This document shows positions 15,674 to 25,326 of a stretch of 40,367 nucleotides of DNA, in pieces (position 1 is the first letter of the stretch; each line of letters opens with the position of its first letter). The notes under the pieces are model-generated. The model did no database searches and had not been told where the DNA came from. It saw nothing but the letters and a program-made list of their open reading frames with translations. Source of the stretch: Chlamydia trachomatis. GTDB taxonomy: Bacteria > Chlamydiota > Chlamydiia > Chlamydiales > Rhabdochlamydiaceae. The stretch is from contig CAMDHO010000018.1 in NCBI GenBank assembly GCA_945898205.1, positions 1-40,367 of the forward strand. The letters are read 5' to 3'. Position numbers and translations under genes: made by a program.

Positions 15674-17551
15674 TTAAAGTGAAAAAGAAGAAAGAGCTTC
15701 CAAAGCTTGCTTGGGGTCAAAGGGGATCAGAGGAAGGCATTTTTTACAAAGTTCCTCTAGTTGCTTCAAGAGATCTTCCTGACTTCCATTTTTTTTGTTA
15801 ATAAATGGGATGTGCCACTTTAAAAAACGGTCTAAAGAAGATTCATTTTCTTTAGAGAATGTGGTAAACCACATGTATTTATAAAGAGTCCAAGCTTTAG
15901 AGCTGAGCTGTCCTAAATAGATCGTTACCGATGGATAGTTTTTTAGAAAATCCTGGCAGACTTCGCTGATTAGTGTAGAATGACAGATAGGAAGAGTAGC
16001 TTTTTCTAGGAATTTTTTATGGATTAATTTAGCTAAGGGAGTTTCTACATTAAGTCGAATAGATCTGCAGAGCATGTCATTTTGAATGCACCAGAGATGA
16101 ATTTTTTTATGAGCGTCATTCCATTTTTTTGTTTCAGTAAGCTCTTTCACTTGTTTGAAAAATTGCATAGTCTCATGAACTATAGAGGAAAAGCTTTTAG
16201 AGGGGGTATCTATTAAAATACCCGCAATTTCCTCGTCTATTTTTTGCCCTATGCGATAAGGGAGTTTTTCTAAAAAGCCCTCTGTTTCACTTAAAAGTTT
16301 CCAAATGATTATTTCTAATTGTTCTTTATCAAGTTGCCCAAAAGAGGGTAGTTGCAAGGCTTTTTGATAGGCCTCAAATACGACCTTTTGAAGTTCATCT
16401 AAAGAAGAGCTCTTGGTAGTTTTATTTAAAAGCAGGAACTCTGCTGAAATAAAAGCATAAACAGATTGGTTCAAGTCTGGACGTTTTTTAGAACTGTCTT
16501 GAAGAGCATTAACTGCTTGGTAAAAAATAGAGGAGCAAACGTCTTTGGGCATCTGACTTGCTAGAGTGTAAAGAGCCATAATTCTTCTTACAAGGTCTGG
16601 AAGTCCTGGCATGGCAATAGTGTCTTTATAAAGAGAGCTGTGTTTTTTTATAAAATCATAAATAGCTTCTTTTTGTTCTGGAAAAAAGAGGAAATGAAAG
16701 GGGGATGTGGAGTATAGCTTTTCAGCTAGAATAGCAGAAACATTGCAAGTAACTTTGTCAGTAGATGAAAAATCTGGAAGATCGTGAAGTGATTGAAGGG
16801 TTTCTTTTGTTTTATATTCTAGTTCACTGAGCCCAATATGGGGGTGTTTTGCTGTTATTTCTAAGATCGTTTTAACGATAAGTTTGTCGATTTTATCAAA
16901 TTCGTCGTATGGCGTCTTAGTTTGTTTTAAAGGGGAAATATTAAGTAAGTGTTTTTGTAGAGCCCAAATAGTTTGTGTAAGAAGATCTAGTTTCGGTTTA
17001 GTCCCTTCTAATGTAGCAATACATTCGCTCATTTTAGAAGCGATTTGATAGGCGCATTGGTAGGGGGTTAAGAAAGAAACTGCTTTTTGTTGAAAGTACT
17101 GCCTTAGGTTTTCTTTAATGAAGAAATTAATGTTTAATTTCCCTTCAGAATCAATAGCTTCTTTTTTGCCTTGTATCTGTTGTGTATAAAATAAGATTTT
17201 TTTCCATATTTTTTTAACTGCCGTTACTCCTAATCTATATTGAGGAAACTTCTTTTGGAATTCTGGTGTTATTTTTAAAAGAAGTTCTTCTTGGATTTGT
17301 AAAGTCCAGCGAAGTGACGGATCAATGGTTTTCATTTCTTTTTTGATCATATTAGATAGAAATAAACTCAAATCAGAATAGGGATCATGGAATTCAGGAG
17401 ATTCATCTACAGAATTTAAAAGATCTTGGTTGGCTAGATTGTTTTTTTTGCGATTTAAAGAAAAAGAAGAAGGAGTAGAAAGTAAATTAGAATCTAAAGA
17501 ATTAGACCAAAAATTATCAGAGAAAGATTCAGTAGCTGTTTTTTTTGGCAT
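15674..17551 (-). CDS. Large helical protein of unknown function
   Basis: 625 residues, no signal peptide and no membrane segment. The N-terminal 50 residues are rich in Ser, Asn and Thr (SFSDNFWSNSLDSNLLSTPS) and likely disordered, as in many type III substrates. The remainder is soluble, strongly helical and rich in Lys/Leu with evenly spaced hydrophobics, and I see no catalytic motif. A TTTTTTTCAG stretch and a small hairpin lie just beyond the stop. The 192 bases before the start are T-rich with nothing recognisable. It may be a lineage-specific secreted or scaffold protein; this is a guess from composition. Confidence 0.75.
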   Translation of the reverse strand: MPKKTATESFSDNFWSNSLDSNLLSTPSSFSLNRKKNNLANQDLLNSVDESPEFHDPYSDLSLFLSNMIKKEMKTIDPSLRWTLQIQEELLLKITPEFQKKFPQYRLGVTAVKKIWKKILFYTQQIQGKKEAIDSEGKLNINFFIKENLRQYFQQKAVSFLTPYQCAYQIASKMSECIATLEGTKPKLDLLTQTIWALQKHLLNISPLKQTKTPYDEFDKIDKLIVKTILEITAKHPHIGLSELEYKTKETLQSLHDLPDFSSTDKVTCNVSAILAEKLYSTSPFHFLFFPEQKEAIYDFIKKHSSLYKDTIAMPGLPDLVRRIMALYTLASQMPKDVCSSIFYQAVNALQDSSKKRPDLNQSVYAFISAEFLLLNKTTKSSSLDELQKVVFEAYQKALQLPSFGQLDKEQLEIIIWKLLSETEGFLEKLPYRIGQKIDEEIAGILIDTPSKSFSSIVHETMQFFKQVKELTETKKWNDAHKKIHLWCIQNDMLCRSIRLNVETPLAKLIHKKFLEKATLPICHSTLISEVCQDFLKNYPSVTIYLGQLSSKAWTLYKYMWFTTFSKENESSLDRFLKWHIPFINKKNGSQEDLLKQLEELCKKCLPLIPFDPKQALEALSSFSL

Positions 17552-17743
17552 GTTTTAGTTTTTCTTCTGCAACGGTTGAGTAAAAAAAATTATGTATTTA
17601 GTTTCTTGTTTAACTTAAACATCTTTTTTTTGTCTAATATTTATTTGTTTTTTTTGATTTTTTTGAAATAGAGACTCTGTAATTAAAAAAAATTCATTTT
17701 TCAAATGTCAGAGTTTGTCTATTTTTATATTTAGGATTTAAAA

Positions 17744-18133
17744 TTATTCGAAATAAGCGGTGCAAGAAATTTCTATTAAAACATCTAAAGGAAGCTTTGC
17801 AACTTGAATAGTTACTCTTGCAGGTTTTATAGGAAAGGAAAATGTTTGTTCGTAAAGATCATTCATTTTTTGAAAATCTTGCATATCTTTTAAATAAACT
17901 TCTGATTTAACAACGTTTTCAAATCCTAATCCAGCTTCTTTTAAAATAGCTGCTAGGTTATCGAGAACTTGTTTTGTTTGGGCTTCTATAGTTCTTTCAA
18001 CTAGTTCATTGGTTTGAGGGTTAATTGGAATTTGTCCTGAAATAAAAAGAAAAGAACCGGCTTTTATAGCTTGAGAATAGGCGCCCTTTGGAATAGGGGC
18101 TTTTGATGTTTCTACTTTTTTTAAACCTGTCAT
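17744..18133 (-). CDS. ridA: RidA family reactive enamine/imine deaminase
   Basis: 129 residues, standard for RidA/YjgF/UK114. The trimeric cytosolic enzyme hydrolyses 2-aminoacrylate and related imines released by PLP enzymes. Family signatures are intact: PIPKGAYSQAIKAGSFLFISGQ near the start, and PARVTIQVAKLPLDVLIEI at the end with the carboxylate-binding Arg. The start is the only ATG in position, with AAAGGAAT upstream on the minus strand. Stand-alone gene between T-rich spacers. Confidence 0.95.
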   Translation of the reverse strand: MTGLKKVETSKAPIPKGAYSQAIKAGSFLFISGQIPINPQTNELVERTIEAQTKQVLDNLAAILKEAGLGFENVVKSEVYLKDMQDFQKMNDLYEQTFSFPIKPARVTIQVAKLPLDVLIEISCTAYFE

Positions 18134-18319
18134 AATATATTCCTTTGAAAAAGATTAATAAACTAAGATATCTGTTTTTTTTTTCTTGTAAAGAAGCTTT
18201 TTTGAGATGTTAGAATTTGTTTTATATAAAACAGTTCGAATTGTCTGGATTTTTTCAAGGAGAGCCTGTTAGAATATATGGATTAATTGTGTTTTTAACT
18301 TTTTGTAATTTAAAAAAAT

Positions 18320-19567
18320 ATGACAATAACCAAAGCTAATCGAAAAATATCTCAGATTCCTAGAACTGTATGGATTCTTGGCGTAATGACCTTATTGCTG
18401 AACTTATCTTCCATTATGATTTTTAGTCTCTCACCTCTTTATTTAACTCAAGTAATGGGGTTAGCAGCTATGTATTTAGGGGTTTTTGAGGGGTGCGTTG
18501 AATTCTGTTCATGGATTACACGTGTTTTCGCGGGGGCTTTAAGCGATTACTTAAATAAAAGAAAACCTGTGCTTCTGTTTGCGTGTATAGCAACGGTTAT
18601 AGCGCGTCCGATTTTCGCGATAGCCCCAAATGTAATATGTGTATATGGAGCAAAACTATTAGATAGGATTTCTAATGGATTTCAAGCAACTCCGAGAGAA
18701 GCTCTAGTCGGAGATGTGTCGCCCGCTGAGATAAAAGGGACTTGTTATGGATTGCGTCAATCTTTAGGTGTTGTAGGCTCTTTATTAGGAGCTGCAGCCC
18801 TTATGTATCTTATGCGCATTACGCATAATGATTATAAATTGATTTTTTGGATAGCGAGTATTCCCCCTGTTTTAGCATTAGGAGCTTTAGTTTTTTTTGT
18901 TAAAGATTCTTCTACTGCGGCATCAGAACAAAAAATGCAAGAGAAGAAAAAAGAGAAATATTTTATTGAGCTTATTCAAAAGATACGACATCTCAGTGGA
19001 GGCTTCTGGACTGTAATTTGTGTAACGGCTGTTTTTATGGTTTCCAATTACAGCGGAGCCTATAGAATCCTTCAAGCAGAAAACGCAGGGTTTCCTCTCC
19101 AAGACATTTCCATAATTATGATAGCTCAAAATCTAGGTACGATGATAGCAGCTTTTCCGATGGGAAGACTTTCGGATATGATTGATCGTCGAATATTGCT
19201 GACTATTGGTTTTTTTATGACGATTACCTCTAATGTATTTCTTGTGTTTTTAGGTGGAGTATCAGGAATTCTTATAGGGTCCATGTTGTGGGGGATGCAA
19301 ATGGGTGTAACTCAAAGCATTTTGTCTACTATGGTTGCGGATACAACACATAAAGGACTTCGAGGGACAGCCTTTGGAATCTACTATTGTGTAATTGCTT
19401 TTTCCCTGCTTTCAGCAAATACTTTAATGGGTTGTTTATCAAGTCAATATGGTTTGTCTGCTGGTTTTGTGTCTAGCGGAGTCATTGCAGCTGCTGCTAT
19501 CTGTTTAGTTTTCCTTGTAATGAAGCCTTTTCGCAATCAGAAATCGTTAGAGTTAAAAGTTAAATGA
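18320..19567 (+). CDS. MFS transporter
   Basis: 415 residues with about 12 hydrophobic segments. The loop 2-3 motif (GALSDYLNKRKPVLLF) and its repeat in the second half (GRLSDMIDRRILLTIG) are the major facilitator superfamily signature. YGLRQSLGVVGSLLGAA in the middle of the first half resembles the loop region of drug or metabolite efflux carriers. The substrate cannot be told. Its stop overlaps the ATG of the following (broken) hydrolase gene by four bases, so the two were once an operon. Confidence 0.88.
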   Translation: MTITKANRKISQIPRTVWILGVMTLLLNLSSIMIFSLSPLYLTQVMGLAAMYLGVFEGCVEFCSWITRVFAGALSDYLNKRKPVLLFACIATVIARPIFAIAPNVICVYGAKLLDRISNGFQATPREALVGDVSPAEIKGTCYGLRQSLGVVGSLLGAAALMYLMRITHNDYKLIFWIASIPPVLALGALVFFVKDSSTAASEQKMQEKKKEKYFIELIQKIRHLSGGFWTVICVTAVFMVSNYSGAYRILQAENAGFPLQDISIIMIAQNLGTMIAAFPMGRLSDMIDRRILLTIGFFMTITSNVFLVFLGGVSGILIGSMLWGMQMGVTQSILSTMVADTTHKGLRGTAFGIYYCVIAFSLLSANTLMGCLSSQYGLSAGFVSSGVIAAAAICLVFLVMKPFRNQKSLELKVK

Positions 19568-20935
19568 GTTATTTGCGCTTATACGTTTTTTCTGTTCTAA
19601 TTTCCTTCTCTTTTTTTCAGGGCTAGGCTTTGCCAATTCGATTCCTTTAGAGGTAAATAGTATGTCGCTCTTTTCTGATAAATCAAGAATTTTAAAAGAC
19701 TGGTCTGGGATACTGAATGTTAATGGACTAAAAATTACGATGGTTTTTCATGTAACTCAAGATGAAGAAGGGGTCATGAGTGCTACACTCGATTCTACTG
19801 ATCAAGGCGTAACAGGTGTTTCAGTTGATCAAGTTCACTTTGAAAACCAACTATTACAACTGAAAATCAATCGGATGCAAGCTCAATATACAGGAACTCT
19901 TGATCCAAATGAGGATCAAATGGTAGGAGTATTTACTCAACAAGACAAATCTTTTCCTTTCACACTGCAAACTAAAATCCCTTTAAAAAACAGACCTCAA
20001 GAGCCTAAAGCCCCGTTTCCATATACAGAAGAGGATGTCAGTTACGATAATAAGGAGGCCGAAATCACGCTCTCAGCTAGCTTAACTCATCCGTAGCTTT
20101 TCCTGTGTTAGTATTGATTGCAGGATCAGGCCCACATGATCGCGATGAGACTATATTTAGTCATAAACCTTTTTTTGTATTAGCTGATATTTAACAAGGC
20201 AAGGGATTGCTGTTTTACGTGTGGATGATCGAGGAGTTGGAAAGTCGACGGGGATCTTTGAAATAGCTATGAGTGAAGATTTTGCATCAGATGTAATGGC
20301 TAGTATTGATTATTTAAAAACACGAAAAGATATTAATAAAGAGAGAATAGGTTTAATTTGTCATAGTGAAGCTGGTTTAATCGCTCCGATGGTTGCTTGT
20401 AAATCTAAAGATATTGCTTTTATCGTTCTTATGGCAGGACCTGGAGTAAATGGAGAGAAGGTTATATACGAGCAAGGCTCTTTAATTCAGAGGTCTAATG
20501 GGGTTAATGAAGAAGAAATATCCCAAGAAGGTGCTAAAGGGAAGTTGAGTGATCTATTTAAAACTATCTCAAATCAAGGCTGTAAATAGTCCATGGTTTC
20601 GCTGTTTTCTTATTCATGAGCCTGAAGTTTTTTTAAGCCAACTGACAATTCCTGTCTTAGCTATTAATGAAGAGTTAGACCTACAGGTTTCAGCCTCCCA
20701 AAATATTCCAGCGATTATAAAAGCTTTAAAGCAAGCTGGGAATAAGGACTATACTGCTTTAATATTGCAACAGCTCAACCATCTTTTTCAAACTTGCGAA
20801 ACGGGATCTTTTTTAGAATATGGAGAGATAGAAGAAACGATTTCACCTGATGCTCTTAAAGTGATGTCTGATTGGATTTTAAATAAAATACTTCATAAAA
20901 ACCTAGAGAAAACTGGTATTTTTGGGCCTAGTTAG
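19564..20935 (+). pseudogene. Broken exported alpha/beta hydrolase gene
   Basis: Starts at ATG 19564 within the MFS stop and encodes a signal peptide (MSYLRLYVFSVLISFSFF). It then breaks: a frameshift near 19612-19626 at a T-run, TAG at 20094-20096 followed by a frame change, TAA at 20192-20194 with another shift at about 20205, and a shift near 20575. Joined together the frames give a coherent serine hydrolase: a beta-rich N-domain, LVLIAGSGPHDRDETIF, RVDDRGVGKSTG, CHSEAG at the nucleophile elbow, LAINEELDLQVSAS and a LNHLFQ histidine block. This resembles EstD-like exported esterases. The elbow is already eroded from GHSEGG. At least four lesions make sequencing error unlikely. Confidence 0.9.
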
Positions 20936-20944
20936 GTATTTCCC

Positions 20945-20985
20945 TTGAGGATTAAGCTAGTTCTTGGGAATAATGAGACTCATTA
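20945..20985 (+). promoter_or_regulatory. Putative ssb promoter with overlapping palindrome
   Basis: TTGAGG (20945-20950) and AATAAT (20969-20974) with 18-base spacing make a plausible sigma-70-type promoter. Overlapping and following the -10 is TAATGAGACTCATTA (20971-20985), a perfect 7-bp inverted repeat around one base. Its placement at the expected transcription start suits an operator for a dimeric repressor of the ssb-pepA run. No known consensus is recognised. Confidence 0.4.
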
Positions 20986-21022
20986 CAAAATCTTTATTTT
21001 TTATTAAGAAAAGGAGCGATTT

Positions 21023-21451
21023 ATGAATTATATAACGGTGGCTGGGCATTTAGGAGCGGATCCTGAGGTGAGATTTACCTCTTCAGGACAAAAGGTAACA
21101 ACGTTAAACCTGGGTTCAAAGGTAAGAAAGGGAAGTAAAGAAGATGCTACTATATGGTGGAGAGTGACTATATGGGGTGAGCAGTTTGATAAGATGATGA
21201 CTTATCTGAAAAAAGGAAGCGCTGTTATGGTCATGGGAGATCTAAGCAAGCCAGAAATCTTTACAAATAAAGAGGGGAAACCCCAAGTATCGATGAATAT
21301 CACAGCGACAAATTTAACATTTAGTCCTTTTGGTCGTACAGATTCCTCTAGCACAGCTCATAAAGAGCCTGAAATGGCATTTGCATCAGCTCAAGAGTCC
21401 TCTCAAGGGCAAATGGATGTTGCGTTTTCAGATGATGAAATCCCCTTTTAA
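21023..21451 (+). CDS. ssb: Single-stranded DNA-binding protein
   Basis: 142 residues. An OB fold covers 1-105, beginning MNYITVAGHLGADPEVRFTS with the conserved W-rich strand IWWRVTIWGEQ. A flexible linker and the acidic tip DDEIPF follow, which docks repair and replication partners. AAGGAG lies upstream of the ATG. pepA begins ten bases after the stop; ssb followed by pepA is also the order in Chlamydia. The preceding gap has a promoter-like site with a palindrome. Confidence 0.97.
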   Translation: MNYITVAGHLGADPEVRFTSSGQKVTTLNLGSKVRKGSKEDATIWWRVTIWGEQFDKMMTYLKKGSAVMVMGDLSKPEIFTNKEGKPQVSMNITATNLTFSPFGRTDSSSTAHKEPEMAFASAQESSQGQMDVAFSDDEIPF

Positions 21452-21460
21452 GGAGCCGGT

Positions 21461-22936
21461 ATGCAGTTCCACATAGTATCAATAGAAAGCCAGAGAAAAT
21501 CAGCTGATATCGCTATTCTACCTTATTGGAAGAAAGGGAAAAAAATATCTGCTGCTTTTTCAAGCAAGGAATTCAATTCTAACTTGTTATCTTTATTGGA
21601 AAAGGATTTTACTGCTAATTCTGGGGAGTCTTTATTCTCTTATGATGTAGAAGGATTAGAGAAAAGAATTCTGTTAGTCGGGCTTGGTACTCATGAAGAA
21701 TGCAATGCAACATCTTTAAGAAAGACATTTGCTTCAGCTTTGCAGATTTGTCGAAAAAAGAAGCTGGAAAATCTAAATCTTTTCCTTCCTCAAGATTTAG
21801 ATTTTCCTTTAGTAAAAGCTATATTAGATGGCCTTTCTCAATCGAACTACTCATATGATTTTTTTAAAAGAGACTCTTTGAAAGATAAGCCCACCATACT
21901 TGTTAAAAAAGTGAATTTAGTGGGAGCTACAAAAGAACTTCAAGCATTTATTCAAAAAAATGAACATGTGATGGAAGGGGTTAATCTAACTAGAGATCTC
22001 GTCAATGGAAATGCTGCAGATATTACAGCTCCTTATCTAGCAAATTTAGCAAAGGAATTGGCTAAAAAGTATGCTTCGATTGATGTAAAAGTATTAGCAA
22101 AAAAAGAACTGGAAAAAGAGGGGATGAACCTCATGCTTGCAGTGAATAAGGGGGCCTCTCAAGAACCAGCTTTAATTCTATTAGATTATAAAGGAGATCC
22201 TAAGAGTAAAGATGTTACTGCCCTAGTTGGAAAAGGTGTAACATTTGATACGGGAGGACTTAATTTAAAGCCTACGGGATCTATAGAGGAAATGAAAATA
22301 GATATGGCAGGAGCTGCAGCAGTTCTAGGTCTTATCCAAGCTTGCGCTGCATTAAAGATAAAGAAAAATGTCTTAGGGGTTGTTGCCTCAGTAGAAAATG
22401 TAATAGGCAGTAATGCATATAAACCAGGAGATGTCTATATCAGTCATTCCGGGAAAAGTGTGGAAATTACAAATACAGATGCGGAAGGCAGGTTAGTTCT
22501 TGCAGATGCATTTTCTTATGTGCAAAAACACTGCTCTCCAACTCGGATGATTGATTTTGCGACTTTGACTGGAGGGGTAGTTGTTGCTCTTGGATCTGAA
22601 GCATCAGGTCTTTTTTCTAATAATAAGAAGCTTTGTGATCAAATTAAAGAAGCTGCAGAGATAACTGGAGAAAGGGTTTGGGAACTACCCTTATATCCGG
22701 AGTATTTAGAATCTTTAAAATCGCCTATTGCAGATCTAAAAAATGCAAGAAGTGGTCGAAAGGCGTCTGCTGGATCCGCAGCGACATTTTTAAATCAGTT
22801 TGTGGCAAAAGATCTTCCATGGGCTCATTTAGATATTGCAGGGACAGCCTATATTTCTGAAGCTTCAGCTTATAACCCTTCTTATGCAACAGGTGTAGGC
22901 GTAAAACTTATGATAGAGTTTTTAGAGCAACTGTGA
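21461..22936 (+). CDS. pepA: Leucyl aminopeptidase (M17 family)
   Basis: 491 residues. A hexameric cytosolic metallopeptidase that removes N-terminal residues from peptides. Catalytic-domain signatures: VGKGVTFDTGGLNLKP (about 256-271, with metal-binding Lys and Asp) and NTDAEGRLVL (about 337-346, the M17 signature). The N-terminal domain is divergent, as usual. AGGAG precedes the ATG. It is followed without gap by the pseudouridine synthase (stop and start share one base). In some bacteria PepA also binds DNA; nothing here tells whether it does so. Confidence 0.96.
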   Translation: MQFHIVSIESQRKSADIAILPYWKKGKKISAAFSSKEFNSNLLSLLEKDFTANSGESLFSYDVEGLEKRILLVGLGTHEECNATSLRKTFASALQICRKKKLENLNLFLPQDLDFPLVKAILDGLSQSNYSYDFFKRDSLKDKPTILVKKVNLVGATKELQAFIQKNEHVMEGVNLTRDLVNGNAADITAPYLANLAKELAKKYASIDVKVLAKKELEKEGMNLMLAVNKGASQEPALILLDYKGDPKSKDVTALVGKGVTFDTGGLNLKPTGSIEEMKIDMAGAAAVLGLIQACAALKIKKNVLGVVASVENVIGSNAYKPGDVYISHSGKSVEITNTDAEGRLVLADAFSYVQKHCSPTRMIDFATLTGGVVVALGSEASGLFSNNKKLCDQIKEAAEITGERVWELPLYPEYLESLKSPIADLKNARSGRKASAGSAATFLNQFVAKDLPWAHLDIAGTAYISEASAYNPSYATGVGVKLMIEFLEQL

Positions 22937-23829
22937 TGAACTTTCGAGTCTCTACAGAGCAACACGGTCAGTCTCTCCTTGTTTTTCTTAAAGAAAAATG
23001 CAAAGAGACTCTTTCTTCTAATAAAATTAAAAAAGCAATTGAAGCAAAAGCTTGTAAAGTTAATGGCCGGGTTGAGCTTTTTTCGTCATATCAATTAATG
23101 AGTGGGGATCAAATAGAATTCTCCCCATCTACAGGGATTGATGTCTCTTCTCAGAAAGTCCCTATTCTTTTTCAAGACGAGTATTTTGCCGTTGTAAATA
23201 AATGTCCAGGTCTTGTGTGTCTAGATGAGATTATAACTAAAGCAATAGGTCTTGAAGCTAAAAATTGGCGTCTTGTTCATCGCTTAGACAAGGACACCTC
23301 CGGATTGCTTCTTCTTGCAAAAGGAACTAAGGCAGAAGAAGCTGCTAAATCTCTTTTTGCAAAAAGAGAAATTAAAAAACTCTATTTGGCTATAGTTGAT
23401 GGAAAAGTAAAGGAAAAAAGCGGAATTATTGATAATAACTTAGGTAAAAAAGGAAGTTATCAAGGACAGACCCTTTATGGAGAAGTTGTTGATAAGGGTC
23501 TTAGATCGATTACTCATTATCGCAGATTAGGGCAAGGAGAGCAGTCTTCTTTGCTTCTTTGTGATCTGAAAACAGGCAGAACCCATCAAATTAGAGTGCA
23601 TTTTAGTGAAAAAGGGCATCCTCTTTTAGGAGATCATCAATATGGCAGGCAACTATTTAAATGCAGTTTTCAGCCAGTTCGGCAGCTTCTTCATGCTTGG
23701 AATCTTACGTTTATTCATCCTTTTACCATGAAGAAAATAGAGGTAGAAGCTCCTATCCCTCAAGACTTTCAAAAAGCTTTAGAGGTTCTTTTTCCTTCGT
23801 TGTCATTGAAGAAAGAAAGGTCTAACTAG
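22936..23829 (+). CDS. RluA-family RNA pseudouridine synthase
   Basis: 297 residues from ATG 22936, overlapping the pepA stop by one base. An S4-type RNA-binding domain occupies about 1-70 (TLSSNKIKKAIEAKACKVNG). The catalytic core starts at VPILFQDEYFAVVNKCPG, with the active-site motif HRLDKDTSGLLLLAK (catalytic Asp near 118) and RTHQIRVHF. It converts uridines in 23S rRNA or tRNA to pseudouridine; which member (RluC, RluD, other) cannot be decided by eye. The 118-base gap after it contains a weak hairpin and an imperfect direct repeat (CATGTTAGCGT / CATGTAACGTA). Confidence 0.93.
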   Translation: MNFRVSTEQHGQSLLVFLKEKCKETLSSNKIKKAIEAKACKVNGRVELFSSYQLMSGDQIEFSPSTGIDVSSQKVPILFQDEYFAVVNKCPGLVCLDEIITKAIGLEAKNWRLVHRLDKDTSGLLLLAKGTKAEEAAKSLFAKREIKKLYLAIVDGKVKEKSGIIDNNLGKKGSYQGQTLYGEVVDKGLRSITHYRRLGQGEQSSLLLCDLKTGRTHQIRVHFSEKGHPLLGDHQYGRQLFKCSFQPVRQLLHAWNLTFIHPFTMKKIEVEAPIPQDFQKALEVLFPSLSLKKERSN

Positions 23830-23947
23830 TTTCGTCTTTTTTATAACGGCGCTATAAAGTCAGTTTTTTTTAAGCAAAGAGTCGAAATAGGTAAAAAAAA
23901 CATGTTAGCGTGCATAGCATGTAACGTAGTGTAGAATATGTAAAATT

Positions 23948-24544
23948 CTATTTAGCAGTTGGATCTTTCCACCAAGAACTATCATAAGTAATATAAAATG
24001 TAGGTTTTTCATCGGAAGGGTGAGAGTTTTGAAACTCTGTCACGAACTGACTAAGCAAAAAAGGAAGGGTCTTTTTGATAACCTTTCGAACATCATTTGT
24101 CTTTTTTAAGTAAATAGACCAATGGTTAGTATTTAGAGAAGACGGCTCACCTGGATTGCCAATTTCTACTGTATTCCTTATTGACAAGGTAGCTTGTAAA
24201 ACAGGAAAAGGTTTGTTGTTTGAATCCACAAGCTGCTTAATAGAAAATTGAATTGTTGGATTAGAAAAGTACTCCAAATCAGCTCCGTTAGGAGTTAGAA
24301 CCTGTTTTGTGATAACATAACCCGCTTTTTTAAGCTCTAGATCTATTAATTCAATTGTTTTTTTTGCCTGTTTTTCTTCTATTTTTAACAACGGGAAAAA
24401 AACAAAAGAGTGAAGTTGTTTAAGAGGAATTTGCTTTTCTTGAACAATTGGATCTGATGAGAGAAGAAAAAGGGATTCTTTAGAATGCCCTAAGAATAGG
24501 AAAGAGCAGAAAAAAAAAGTGGTAAAAAGAGTTGCTTTTTTCAT
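23948..24544 (-). CDS. Small exported protein, unknown
   Basis: 198 residues from the ATG at 24542-24544, which starts a clean signal peptide (MKKATLFTTFFFCSFLFLGH); a longer in-frame reading adds 18 residues and overlaps the upstream gene. AAGG lies before the chosen start. The mature part mixes helix (KTIELIDLELKKAGYVIT) and strands (LQATLSIRNTVEIG) and ends with FYITYDSSWWKDP. It resembles DUF4136-like or lipoprotein-type chlamydial proteins only loosely. Downstream of the exported TPR-like gene with 44 bases between, and probably co-transcribed. Confidence 0.75.
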   Translation of the reverse strand: MKKATLFTTFFFCSFLFLGHSKESLFLLSSDPIVQEKQIPLKQLHSFVFFPLLKIEEKQAKKTIELIDLELKKAGYVITKQVLTPNGADLEYFSNPTIQFSIKQLVDSNNKPFPVLQATLSIRNTVEIGNPGEPSSLNTNHWSIYLKKTNDVRKVIKKTLPFLLSQFVTEFQNSHPSDEKPTFYITYDSSWWKDPTAK

Positions 24545-24588
24545 GGAAAACCTTAAGGTTATTAGCTTCATTTCTTTAAATTTAATGC

Positions 24589-25326
24589 TTAGTCCCACGC
24601 AGGGTCTGCTGGGATTCCGAGCACTTTCCAGTAATGCAATTTATTTATGAGTGATTGTAGGCAGCCTTTCCATATTCCCCCCGCTGCGCAACAATTTCTA
24701 GCGTTGTTCTCTAGTTGTCTAATGAATGCAAAAGCTAAAGTTCTTACCTCTGTTTTTCTAACTGCGGCAATAAGAATTGTGATTGCCTCTGAAGTAGTAG
24801 CTACTCTGTCTAAACATTCTCTAGTAGAAATTTGATCAGGTCCATAAATAGGATAATCTGACCGGTGAAGTTGAACCTGTCTAGCAAATTGATTGTTCGA
24901 TTGAATCGTTGATTTTGTGCATTGAGAGCAAGTCCAATCGTCTAAAATAGAGTTTAAATGAGAATAAACCTCTTTAGCAGATTCTAAATCTTCTAGACGG
25001 ATATAAACAAGAAAAGCACCAAATAAAGGTCTAAAGGATAGGCGAGATTCTTCGATTCCACTTTCAGATTTTAAAGCATATTCATAGGAGAGTAAGAAAT
25101 CTTCAAGAGCCTTTTGATCGTCTCCTAAGATTAAATAATCCTCTCCCCTAGAAGCGTACAATTCTGAAAACCTATTGCAATCATAACGAGAATCTTCTTG
25201 AAATATCATGTTCTTTTTGTTTGTATCGCTGCTAAGTAATGGATGCTCAAATATATTTGCAAAAAGGTATACATGCGCACAAGGAACGTAAAAGAACAAG
25301 CTTACAGAGGCTATCCAGTTTTTCAT
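24589..25326 (-). CDS. Exported protein with TPR-like helical repeats
   Basis: 245 residues with a signal peptide (MKNWIASVSLFFYVPCAHVYLFA). Residues about 50-125 show paired helices of tetratricopeptide type (YASRGEDYLILGDDQKALED, then SAKEVYSHLNSI). The C-terminal third holds several cysteines (CSQC, CC, C), which could form disulfides outside the cytoplasm. GGGAGGA precedes the ATG; that ribosome site and the ATG also survive in the decayed copy at 3805. Likely a periplasmic interaction protein. No named family. Confidence 0.72.
   Translation of the reverse strand: MKNWIASVSLFFYVPCAHVYLFANIFEHPLLSSDTNKKNMIFQEDSRYDCNRFSELYASRGEDYLILGDDQKALEDFLLSYEYALKSESGIEESRLSFRPLFGAFLVYIRLEDLESAKEVYSHLNSILDDWTCSQCTKSTIQSNNQFARQVQLHRSDYPIYGPDQISTRECLDRVATTSEAITILIAAVRKTEVRTLAFAFIRQLENNARNCCAAGGIWKGCLQSLINKLHYWKVLGIPADPAWD

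Noticed and set aside
23830..23947. Imperfect direct repeat CATGTTAGCGT / CATGTAACGTA after the pseudouridine synthase
   Set aside because: Too short and imperfect to separate from chance in an AT-rich spacer.
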